Below are positions 4,977-10,582 of a DNA stretch of 10,582 nucleotides, one piece after another. Source of the stretch: an uncultured Oscillospiraceae bacterium (lineage in GTDB: Bacteria > Bacillota > Clostridia > Oscillospirales > Acutalibacteraceae); NCBI GenBank assembly GCA_900552285.1, contig URYV01000044.1:1-10582 (forward strand), written 5' to 3'. The notes below the pieces were generated by a model that did not search any database, had not been told where the DNA came from, and worked only from the letters and a program-made list of their open reading frames with translations. Position 1 is the stretch's first letter. Every line of letters starts with the position of its first letter. The translations under genes and the position numbers were made by a program.

Positions 4977-6959
4977 TTATGACACGTCGGCCATGTCGAT
5001 ATAGTTGCTGCCTTCCTTGGCAATAAATTCCTTACGTCCCTCAAGATTGTCCCCGAGCAGCAGATCAAACATATCGCTTGTCTTTTTCGCGTCGTCGGGC
5101 ATGACCCTGATAAGGCGGCGGGTGGCGGGATTCATGGTGGTGAGATTCATCATGTCGGGTTCGTTTTCGCCCAGACCCTTGGAGCGCAGAATACTTTCTA
5201 TCTTCTCGTCTCCGATGGAAGAAAGAACATCGTTTTTCTCCCGCTCGGAATAGGCATAATAGGTCTGCTTTTTGGTGCGTATTTCAAAAAGAGGGGTCTC
5301 TGCAATATACACCTTGCCCTGCTCTATAAGAGTCGGGGTCAGCCTATAAAACATGGTCAGTATAAGGGTTCTTATCTGAAACCCGTCCACGTCGGCATCG
5401 GTGCAGATAATGACCTTATTCCATTGCAGCTTTGATATATCAAAATTGGAAAGGTCCTTGTTGGCCTTGGCCTTTACCTCAACGCCGCAGCCGAGCACCT
5501 TAAGTAGGTCGGTTATGATGTCGCTTTTGAAAATTCTGCCGTAATCGGCCTTGAGGCAGTTGAGAATTTTTCCCCTAACAGGAATAACGGCCTGAAAATC
5601 AGGGTCTCTGGCAAGCTTACAGGAGCCGAGAGCCGAGTCACCCTCCACGATGAACAGCTCTCTTTCGGAGGTGTCCCTCGAGCGGCAGTCGACAAATTTC
5701 TTGACCCTGTTTGTCATGTCGGCCTTGGATTGGAGGGTCTTTTTAATGTTGAGCCGCTCCTTTTCCGACTTTTCTCTCGAACGCTTGTTTATGAGCACCT
5801 GCTCGGCGATTTTTTCGGCCTCGGTGCGGTTCTCGATAAAGTAAATCTCAAGCTGATGCTTGAAAAAGTCGGTCATGGCCTCTTGGATGAACTTGTTTGT
5901 TATGGATTTTTTGGTCTGATTTTCATAGGACGTTTGGGTGGAGAAGGAGGAAATGACCAGCACAAGGCACTCGTCCACGTCCTGAAAGGTGATTTTGCTT
6001 TCGTTTTTCTGATACTTTCCGGCGGATTTTATATAGGCGTCGATTTGGGAAACAAAGGCGCTTTTGACCGCCTTTTCGGGGGCTCCGCCGTTTTCGAGAA
6101 AGCTGGAATTGTGGAAATATTCCTTGCGGTTTACAATGTTTGAAAAGCAAAGCGACGCCTTGACCTTGAGCTTATATTCGGGAAGATCCTCGCGGTCCCT
6201 TCCGCTTCTTTCGGTTTCCCACGTCTGAATCGAGGTCAGCGCCTTGTCGCCGGCTATTTCGTTGACATAGTCGGTAACTCCGTTTTTATAGCAAAATTCA
6301 TACACGTCAAAACTGCGGCCGTTTTGCTGCCTCAAAAGGAAGGTGACGTTTTCGTTGACCACCGCCTGCCTTTTGAGCACATCCTTGAAATATTCGACGG
6401 GAATGTCAATTTCGGTAAAAACCTCAAGATCTGGCTTCCAGCGGATTTTTGTTCCGGTTGACCGCCCGCCGTAATCCTCCTCGCGAAGTCCGCCGACACA
6501 TTCGCCCTTTTCAAAATGAAGGGTGTATTTTTTCCCGTCACGCTTTATTTCGGCGTCCATATATTCCGAGGCAAACTGGGTCGAGGCAAGGCCGAGACCG
6601 TTGAGTCCAAGGGAATATTCATAGGTGTCGCCGCTTAAATTGTTATATTTTCCGCCGGCGTAAAGGGTGCAGAAAAGAAGCTCCCAGTTGAATTTTTCTT
6701 CCTTTTTATTATATCCCACGGGAATTCCGCGGCCGAAATCCTCGACCTCTATGGAATTGTCCGAATACATTGTCACGACGATTTTATTTCCGAAGCCCTC
6801 GCGCGCCTCGTCTATGGAGTTGGAAATTATTTCGAAGGCCGAGTGCTCGCAGCCCTCAATTCCGTCGGAACCGAATATAACCGCCGGACGGTATCTGACC
6901 TGTTCGGCGCCCTTGAGAGACGATATGCTGTCGTCGTTGTATTCCTTTTTTCTCGCCAA
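4977..6959 (-). CDS. Type IIA topoisomerase subunit B (GyrB/ParE family, ATPase and TOPRIM)
   Basis: This is the ATP-binding partner of the A subunit, whose start lies 27 bases downstream. From the TTG at 6959 the product is 660 aa. The GHKL ATPase fold shows FEIISNSIDEA (catalytic Glu43, Asn47, Asp50), EDFGRGIPV (Asp74, Arg77), YAGGKY (Lys104) and GLNGLGLAS. The transducer carries the ATP-sensing QTK (Gln348-Lys350). The TOPRIM domain has IVEGDSALGSC (Glu439), PVRGKILN and TDADVDGFQIRTL (metal-binding Asp521, Asp523, Asp525). Variants from the usual motifs include EGDSALG for EGDSAGG and DADVDGFQI for DADVDGAHI, so it is a divergent member with an intact catalytic set. The length suits a compact GyrB/ParE. 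The longest frame opens at a GTG (6968), but that codon lies within the Shine-Dalgarno, so the TTG is preferred. Confidence 0.9.
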   Translation of the reverse strand: MARKKEYNDDSISSLKGAEQVRYRPAVIFGSDGIEGCEHSAFEIISNSIDEAREGFGNKIVVTMYSDNSIEVEDFGRGIPVGYNKKEEKFNWELLFCTLYAGGKYNNLSGDTYEYSLGLNGLGLASTQFASEYMDAEIKRDGKKYTLHFEKGECVGGLREEDYGGRSTGTKIRWKPDLEVFTEIDIPVEYFKDVLKRQAVVNENVTFLLRQQNGRSFDVYEFCYKNGVTDYVNEIAGDKALTSIQTWETERSGRDREDLPEYKLKVKASLCFSNIVNRKEYFHNSSFLENGGAPEKAVKSAFVSQIDAYIKSAGKYQKNESKITFQDVDECLVLVISSFSTQTSYENQTKKSITNKFIQEAMTDFFKHQLEIYFIENRTEAEKIAEQVLINKRSREKSEKERLNIKKTLQSKADMTNRVKKFVDCRSRDTSERELFIVEGDSALGSCKLARDPDFQAVIPVRGKILNCLKADYGRIFKSDIITDLLKVLGCGVEVKAKANKDLSNFDISKLQWNKVIICTDADVDGFQIRTLILTMFYRLTPTLIEQGKVYIAETPLFEIRTKKQTYYAYSEREKNDVLSSIGDEKIESILRSKGLGENEPDMMNLTTMNPATRRLIRVMPDDAKKTSDMFDLLLGDNLEGRKEFIAKEGSNYIDMADVS

Positions 6960-6967
6960 ATTTCTCA

Positions 6968-6972
6968 CTCCT
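6968..6972 (-). promoter_or_regulatory. Ribosome-binding site deciding the TTG start of subunit B
   Basis: AGGAG lies exactly 8 bases before the TTG at 6959-6957. The upstream GTG (6968-6966) shares its first base with the last G of AGGAG and so has no spacing. The rlmH stop codon TAG (6973-6971) overlaps this site, which suggests translational coupling. Confidence 0.75.
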
Positions 6973-7453
6973 ATTTATGATATTTTCCGCCGTTGATGAT
7001 TTGCTCGGCACGATAGATTTGCTCGGAAAGCATGACCCTGAAAAGCTGATGCGGAAAGGTCATTTTTGAAAAGGAAAGACGCTTTTGCGACTGCTTTTTT
7101 ATACGGTCGGAAAGCCCGAATGACCCGCCGATGACAAACACAAGATTTGAAAAACCGTCAACGGCACTTTTTTTTACCGTGTCGGCGAATTCCTCCGACG
7201 ACATCTGACCGCCCTCAACGCAGAGCGACACAAGAAAACGGTTTTCGGGAATTTTCTTTAAAATTCTGTCGGCTTCCTTTTCTATTCCGTTTTTTATTTC
7301 GGCCTCGCTCGGCTTATCGGGCAGCCGTTCCTCGTCAATCTCGATAACGCGGAAGCGGCAAAAGGCCGACAGCCGTTTTTCATATTCCGCAAAGGCGTCG
7401 CGCAGGTATTTTTCCTTTAGTTTTCCCACGGCCGCTATGTAAATATTCTGCAT
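6971..7453 (-). CDS. rlmH: 23S rRNA (pseudouridine1915-N3)-methyltransferase RlmH
   Basis: RlmH is a small SPOUT methyltransferase that uses S-adenosylmethionine to methylate pseudouridine 1915 in helix 69 of 23S rRNA, on assembled ribosomes. The 160-aa product is close to the usual ~155-160 aa. It carries the cofactor-binding knot sequence FVIGGSFGLSD (about residues 106-115) and the conserved C-terminal block LSFSKMTFPHQLFR, EQIYRAEQI and the terminal YHK. The ATG is preceded by AAAGGAG with a short 4-base gap, and the walJ stop codon TAA overlaps that site. The walJ-rlmH neighbourhood is also known at the end of the walRK locus of Bacillus-like Firmicutes, though here without walRK or walHI. 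Its stop codon overlaps the ribosome-binding site of topoisomerase subunit B. Confidence 0.97.
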   Translation of the reverse strand: MQNIYIAAVGKLKEKYLRDAFAEYEKRLSAFCRFRVIEIDEERLPDKPSEAEIKNGIEKEADRILKKIPENRFLVSLCVEGGQMSSEEFADTVKKSAVDGFSNLVFVIGGSFGLSDRIKKQSQKRLSFSKMTFPHQLFRVMLSEQIYRAEQIINGGKYHK

Positions 7454-7462
7454 AGTTCTCCT

Positions 7463-8251
7463 TTAAAAAACCGTCATTTCCCCGTCCTGCTTTTTTGCGA
7501 CGGTGAGAAGGTAATCCGTCCCTTCCCTCATATTCTCGCAAAGCAAGGAGGAAACCGCCGCTTTTTTTGCGTAAATCGGGAGGTTGTTGTGCTCGCTTAA
7601 ATGGGAAAGAATTATCCTTGTGACTCCGTTTTTTACAAAAAGCGGAAGCGCGTCGGCACAGGCGTCGTTTGAAAGATGCCCGATGGGGCTCATGATACGC
7701 TGTTTTAAAGAATAGGGATATATTCCCGTTTTAAGCATATCTATATCGTGATTTGACTCAAAAACAAGCAAATCGGTTTTGCAAAGAGCTTTTTTTACCT
7801 CCTCGCTGACAAAGCCGAGGTCGGTACAAACCGCCGCTTTTCTTCCGTCGGGAAGCTCGACCTTATATCCGCAGCTTTCGGCGCTGTCGTGAGAGGTTCT
7901 GAAATTTTTTATCTTATACCCGTCAAGCTCGATTTCGCCGTAGTCAAGCTCCACGGTTTTGAATTTTCCGTTTATATGGCCGTCCCGCTCGAGAATTTCC
8001 AGCGTTCCCCTTGTGGCAAAAAGCGGAATGTTATATTTTGAGCAAAAGACCCTGACACCCGCAATATGGTCGCCGTGTTCGTGGGTGACAAACACTCCCG
8101 AAAGGCTTTCGGGGTCTATCCCCCGCTCGGTCAGCGCCGCCGACAGCCGTTTTGCGCTCACTCCCGCGTCCACAAGAATTCCTCCGTCGGAATTTCCGAT
8201 AAAGGTGCTGTTTCCGCTGCTGCCGCTGAAAAGTTGGCAAACCCTTGCCAT
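7463..8251 (-). CDS. walJ: WalJ/YycJ-family metallo-beta-lactamase-fold hydrolase
   Basis: The 262-aa product matches the WalJ (YycJ) family in length (B. subtilis ~264 aa) and in motifs. The N-terminus has LFSGSSGNSTFI and LVDAGVSAKRL. The metal site is THEHGDH (H57, H59, D61, H62), with further ligands likely H121 (TSHDS), D144 (CTDLG) and H217 (LSHLSEHN). The family signature GHLSN is at 191-195. WalJ proteins are two-metal hydrolases encoded with the WalRK cell-wall regulators in Firmicutes; some members have been proposed to be DNA exonucleases, but the physiological substrate is not settled. The ATG has AAAGGAG with a 7-base gap. The gene opens the walJ-rlmH-topoisomerase block directly after the murA terminator. 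I could not find a convincing promoter for it, so readthrough from murA is possible. Confidence 0.92.
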   Translation of the reverse strand: MARVCQLFSGSSGNSTFIGNSDGGILVDAGVSAKRLSAALTERGIDPESLSGVFVTHEHGDHIAGVRVFCSKYNIPLFATRGTLEILERDGHINGKFKTVELDYGEIELDGYKIKNFRTSHDSAESCGYKVELPDGRKAAVCTDLGFVSEEVKKALCKTDLLVFESNHDIDMLKTGIYPYSLKQRIMSPIGHLSNDACADALPLFVKNGVTRIILSHLSEHNNLPIYAKKAAVSSLLCENMREGTDYLLTVAKKQDGEMTVF

Positions 8252-8265
8252 AACAAAACTCCTTT

Positions 8266-8322
8266 AAAAACAAATCCTTTTCCTTAAGCGGCGTGCTTTC
8301 GCCAAAAACGGAAAAGGGTTTG
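8266..8322 (-). terminator. Intrinsic terminator of murA
   Basis: On the - strand a 13-bp stem with one mismatch (8322-8310 with 8283-8271) encloses a 26-base loop holding a small GGCG/CGCC hairpin (8290-8303). It is followed by five T (8270-8266). It begins 6 bases after the murA stop codon. Its T-tail abuts the walJ ribosome-binding site, so partial readthrough could feed walJ. Confidence 0.75.
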
Positions 8323-8328
8323 TATTCT

Positions 8329-9609
8329 TCAAACCGCCCGCTCGACAGGATCGGGCATTGTAATGCGCTTTATGTCGGCTCCGAGATTTTTGAATTTCTC
8401 GACCACCTTTTCATATCCGCGTTCGATATAATGTATACTTTCGATTTCGGTGACGCCTTCGGCCATACAGCCGGCAATGAGCATGGCGGCTCCCGCACGC
8501 AAATCGTCGGCGCGCACGCAGGCTCCCGTGAGCTTTTCAACCCCCTGTATAACCGCCACCTTGCCGTTGACCTGAATGTTGGCGCCCATTTTGGTGAGCT
8601 GGTCCACATATTTAAAACGATTGTCCCAAATACCCTCGCTGACAACGCTTGTCCCCTTTGCAACCGAAAGAAGGGTGGAAAACTGGGGCTGCATATCGGT
8701 GGGAAAACCGGGGTGAGGCAGCGTCTTTATGACGCATTGGGACAGCGGACCGTCGGTATAGACGCGCACCCAATCATCGCCCTCGATGACCTTTGCACCG
8801 GCCTCGATGAGCTTTGAGCTTATGGATTCAAGGTGTTTTGGGATGACGTTCTTTACGACAACGTCTCCGCCCGTTGCGGCGGCGGCGACCATAAAGGTTC
8901 CCGCCTCGATTTGGTCGGGAATGACCGAATAGGTTGTCCCGCGAAGCGACTCAACGCCGCGGATTTTTATGACGTCGGTTCCGGCGCCTCTTATATCGGC
9001 GCCCATGGAATTGAGGAAGTTGGCAAGATCGACTATGTGAGGCTCCTTGGCGGCATTTTCGATAACCGTCAGCCCCCTTGCCTTTGCGGCGGCAATCATA
9101 ATGTTGCAGGTGGCGCCCACCGAAACGACATCAAGATAAATTTGGCTTCCCACAAGACTTTGCGCCGAAACGCCTATCATTCCGTTGTCCACCGAAATTT
9201 CGGCACCCAGCGCCTCAAAGCCCTTTAAATGCTGATCAATGGGGCGGGGACCGAGATTACATCCGCCGGGCATGGCAACCTTTGCCTTGGAAAACTTGCC
9301 GAGCAGCGCGCCGATAAGATAATAGGATGCGCGCATCAGCTTTGCGATTTCGTGGGGAACAACGTAGGAATTTATATTTTTCGGGTCTATTTCAACCGTA
9401 TTGTCGTCAATCATTCTGACCTTCGCGCCCATTTCCGAAAGGATGCGGAGACTGTTTCTGACGTCGGAAATACGCGGAACGTTTTCAAGCACGCACACGC
9501 CGTCCGACAGTATTACGGCGGGGATAATGGCAACCACCGCGTTTTTGGCTCCGCTTATATTAACTTCGCCGCGAAGAGGGGTTCCGCCCTTTATAACAAA
9601 CTTGTCCAA
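8329..9609 (-). CDS. murA: UDP-N-acetylglucosamine 1-carboxyvinyltransferase MurA
   Basis: MurA transfers enolpyruvate from phosphoenolpyruvate to UDP-GlcNAc, the first committed step of peptidoglycan synthesis, in the cytoplasm. From the TTG at 9609 the protein is 426 aa and begins MDKFVIKGG, like E. coli MurA (MDKFRVQGP). This puts the catalytic K22-N23 (SGAKNA) at the E. coli numbers. The active-site cysteine is C117 in MPGGCNLGPRP, so this is the fosfomycin-sensitive Cys type, not the Asp variant. FPTDMQPQFSTL (the conserved catalytic Asp region) and DLRAGAAM (the conserved Arg) are present. A GTG three codons further up (9618) lies inside the Shine-Dalgarno and is rejected. Many Firmicutes carry two paralogues; which one this is cannot be told here. 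It has its own promoter and terminator. Confidence 0.97.
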   Translation of the reverse strand: MDKFVIKGGTPLRGEVNISGAKNAVVAIIPAVILSDGVCVLENVPRISDVRNSLRILSEMGAKVRMIDDNTVEIDPKNINSYVVPHEIAKLMRASYYLIGALLGKFSKAKVAMPGGCNLGPRPIDQHLKGFEALGAEISVDNGMIGVSAQSLVGSQIYLDVVSVGATCNIMIAAAKARGLTVIENAAKEPHIVDLANFLNSMGADIRGAGTDVIKIRGVESLRGTTYSVIPDQIEAGTFMVAAAATGGDVVVKNVIPKHLESISSKLIEAGAKVIEGDDWVRVYTDGPLSQCVIKTLPHPGFPTDMQPQFSTLLSVAKGTSVVSEGIWDNRFKYVDQLTKMGANIQVNGKVAVIQGVEKLTGACVRADDLRAGAAMLIAGCMAEGVTEIESIHYIERGYEKVVEKFKNLGADIKRITMPDPVERAV

Positions 9610-9617
9610 GTTATGCA

Positions 9618-9622
9618 CTCCC
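9618..9622 (-). promoter_or_regulatory. Ribosome-binding site deciding the TTG start of murA
   Basis: GGGAG on the - strand lies 8 bases before the TTG at 9609-9607. The in-frame GTG at 9618-9616 uses the last G of this site and so cannot be served by it. The TTG start also restores E. coli MurA numbering. Confidence 0.8.
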
Positions 9623-9697
9623 GTTTATTTTTTTAAAGTACACTTCTTTGCAAAACGCAAAAACAAAACCAAAAGGTAAAAATTAAATTAAATGGAA

Positions 9698-9704
9698 TGT
9701 CGAA
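9698..9704 (+). promoter_or_regulatory. Exact Spo0A-box heptamer (TGTCGAA)
   Basis: TGTCGAA matches the 0A box bound by phosphorylated Spo0A in Bacillus and Clostridium. It lies in the spo0A-murA gap, about 55-60 bases downstream of the predicted murA transcription start. Binding there would be expected to block rather than activate. A 7-base match by chance in this gap is unlikely but possible, and no second box was found beside it. Confidence 0.4.
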
Positions 9705-9763
9705 ACGCGCGCCCTTTCGGCATTTCCTTTGGGCACACTTTCATAGACTATCCATACTGTGCT

Positions 9764-9792
9764 ATTATACCACGCCGGCAGAAAAAAATAAA
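9764..9792 (-). promoter_or_regulatory. Extended -10 promoter of murA
   Basis: On the - strand a perfect TATAAT (9769-9764) is preceded by TGG, making an extended -10. The -35 position, 17 bases away (9792-9787, TTTATT), is poor and overlaps the spo0A terminator tail. Transcription would begin near 9757, leaving a leader of about 148 bases before the murA TTG. The leader can form a 6-bp stem (9736-9731 with 9714-9709) around the sequence next to the 0A box. Confidence 0.65.
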
Positions 9793-9830
9793 GCCCCAAT
9801 TTCGTGTTTTTTCACCGAAACCGGGACTTT
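9781..9830 (-). terminator. Strong intrinsic terminator of spo0A
   Basis: On the - strand the arms at 9830-9813 and 9806-9790 form a 17-bp stem with one bulged G and a few G:U pairs, around a six-A loop. It is followed by ATTTTTTTC. It lies 46 bases past the spo0A stop codon. Confidence 0.9.
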
Positions 9831-9876
9831 TTACCATATATTGTGGTTAAATATTATTTTCAGAATAATAAATCAA

Positions 9877-10548
9877 CTACGCCGCCTTTAATCTTAATCT
9901 CATTTTGTCGGCAATAAGCGCAATGAATTCGCTGTTTGTCGGCTTGCCGCGGCCGGTATTTACGGTATAACCGAAATAGGAATTAAGGGTGTCAATGTCG
10001 CCTCTGTCCCAAGCAACCTCAATGGCGTGGCGAATTGCCCGCTCCACCCTTGAAGATGTGGTTTTATACTGCTTTGCGACGGTGGGATAAAGCAGCTTTG
10101 TAACGGCATTGACCATTTCGGAATCCCTGACCGAAAGAATTATCGACGTCCGCAGATAGTGATAGCCCTTTATGTGAGCGGGAACGCCGAGCTGATGAAT
10201 TATTTCGGTCACCATCATTTCAAGCTCGGTGTCGGTTATGTAGGAGCCCTGCTCCTTGGTCAGTCCCGAGGCTTTTCTCCATCCGGTAAGCTGAACCACG
10301 CGCTCGGCAAGCATGTCCATATCGACAGGCTTTAAAAGATAATACGACGCACCGGATGAAAGCAGCTCTCCTTCTAACTTTTCATTACCTCCGGTGGACA
10401 TTACCATGGTCAGCGGACGGCTTCTCGCCTCCATTGTCTCAAGCTGTTTGAGCACACCGAGAGCGTCCATTTTGGGCATAAATGCGTCCATAATCAGAAC
10501 GTCGGGGCGCACCGACTTAACCTCGGTAAACTCCGCGCCGGCCCCCAT
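9877..10548 (-). CDS. spo0A: Sporulation master regulator Spo0A (5'-truncated)
   Basis: Spo0A is the phosphorelay-driven transcription factor that commits the cell to sporulation. The 223 residues present cover most of the receiver domain and all of the DNA-binding domain. The phospho-acceptor Asp is D21 of this fragment (DVLIMDAFMP), equivalent to D56 of B. subtilis, and the switch Lys lies in YYLLKPVDMD. The C-terminal domain is almost textbook: LGVPAHIKGYHYLR, the recognition-helix segment TTSSRVERAIRHAIEVAW, GDIDTLNSYFGYTV and KPTNSEFIALIADK. About 35 N-terminal residues are missing. Upstream of the Met at 10548 the frame meets a TGA (10563-10561) only five codons away, in sequence unlike a receiver domain. 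The Met is therefore not the natural start; the break is either an assembly fault at the window end or a real disruption. Confidence 0.93.
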   Translation of the reverse strand: MGAGAEFTEVKSVRPDVLIMDAFMPKMDALGVLKQLETMEARSRPLTMVMSTGGNEKLEGELLSSGASYYLLKPVDMDMLAERVVQLTGWRKASGLTKEQGSYITDTELEMMVTEIIHQLGVPAHIKGYHYLRTSIILSVRDSEMVNAVTKLLYPTVAKQYKTTSSRVERAIRHAIEVAWDRGDIDTLNSYFGYTVNTGRGKPTNSEFIALIADKMRLRLKAA

Positions 10549-10582
10549 GCCGGTCTTCGATCAGCCCGTGGCCTCCGACGCC
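10549..10582. other. Anomalous GC-rich right edge, not recognisable as spo0A
   Basis: These last bases should encode the receiver-domain residues just before the present fragment. None of the three - strand frames gives a receiver-like sequence, and the spo0A frame has a TGA at 10563-10561. The last 42 bases are about 74% GC, well above the rest of the window. This suggests chimeric or low-quality sequence at an assembly end. Confidence 0.5.

Noticed and set aside
8293..9636. Three consecutive + strand open frames (8293-8817, 8833-9228, 9229-9636) opposite murA
   Set aside because: They are shadows of murA, which is complete and has all active-site residues.
9660..9730. Sigma-H-like promoter in the murA leader (AAAGGAAAT on the - strand)
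   Set aside because: The -35-like sequence is good, but there is no GAAT-type -10 at the right distance.
9697..9891. 64-codon + strand open frame in the spo0A-murA gap
   Set aside because: It runs through the murA promoter and the spo0A terminator hairpin and has no ribosome-binding site or recognisable product.

Overview
The window looks like chromosomal core DNA of an endospore-forming, low-to-mid GC clostridium, probably a gut or rumen Oscillospiraceae/Ruminococcaceae relative. The evidence is a Spo0A response regulator, a BofA-family sporulation protein, a B. subtilis-type thymidylate synthase, a WalJ-RlmH pair and a type I dockerin module typical of fibre-degrading Ruminococcus-like bacteria. 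The taxonomy is inferred from gene content; no marker tree could be built.

Layout. The left edge carries the last ~80 codons of a dockerin protein (+ strand) and its terminator. A strong sigma-A-type promoter (331-359) then drives a two-gene + strand operon: a YfbR-type HD 5'-deoxynucleotidase (385-975) and thymidylate synthase ThyA (980-1810). Everything further right is on the - strand. bofA (1813-2082) converges on thyA with only 2 bases between the stop codons. secG (2179-2430) has its own promoter and terminator. A 264-base gap (2445-2708) holds the secG promoter, two perfect inverted repeats and a possible small RNA. Next come both subunits of a divergent type IIA topoisomerase (A 2709-4949, B 4977-6959), rlmH (6971-7453) and walJ (7463-8251), tightly packed and transcribed walJ -> rlmH -> B -> A. 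murA (8329-9609) lies upstream, behind its own terminator. A second gap (9610-9876) holds the spo0A terminator, the murA promoter, a long murA leader and an exact Spo0A box. A 5'-truncated spo0A (9877-10548) reaches the right edge.

How the genes fit together. YfbR and ThyA both act on deoxypyrimidine monophosphates and form one transcription unit. The walJ-rlmH-topoisomerase block combines a metallo-hydrolase, ribosome maturation and chromosome topology. MurA begins peptidoglycan synthesis. Spo0A and BofA act at entry into sporulation and at a late mother-cell checkpoint respectively.

Three starts were moved downstream from the longest open frame. The B subunit and murA each have a GTG lying inside their Shine-Dalgarno sequence, followed 8 bases later by the likely real TTG start. 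The A subunit also starts at TTG.

I see no CRISPR array, transposon, prophage, toxin-antitoxin pair or defence island. Nothing here supports a wholly new system. The most interesting signals are regulatory (bofA promoter, candidate small RNA, 0A box), the unusual topoisomerase, and anomalous GC-rich sequence at both extreme ends.
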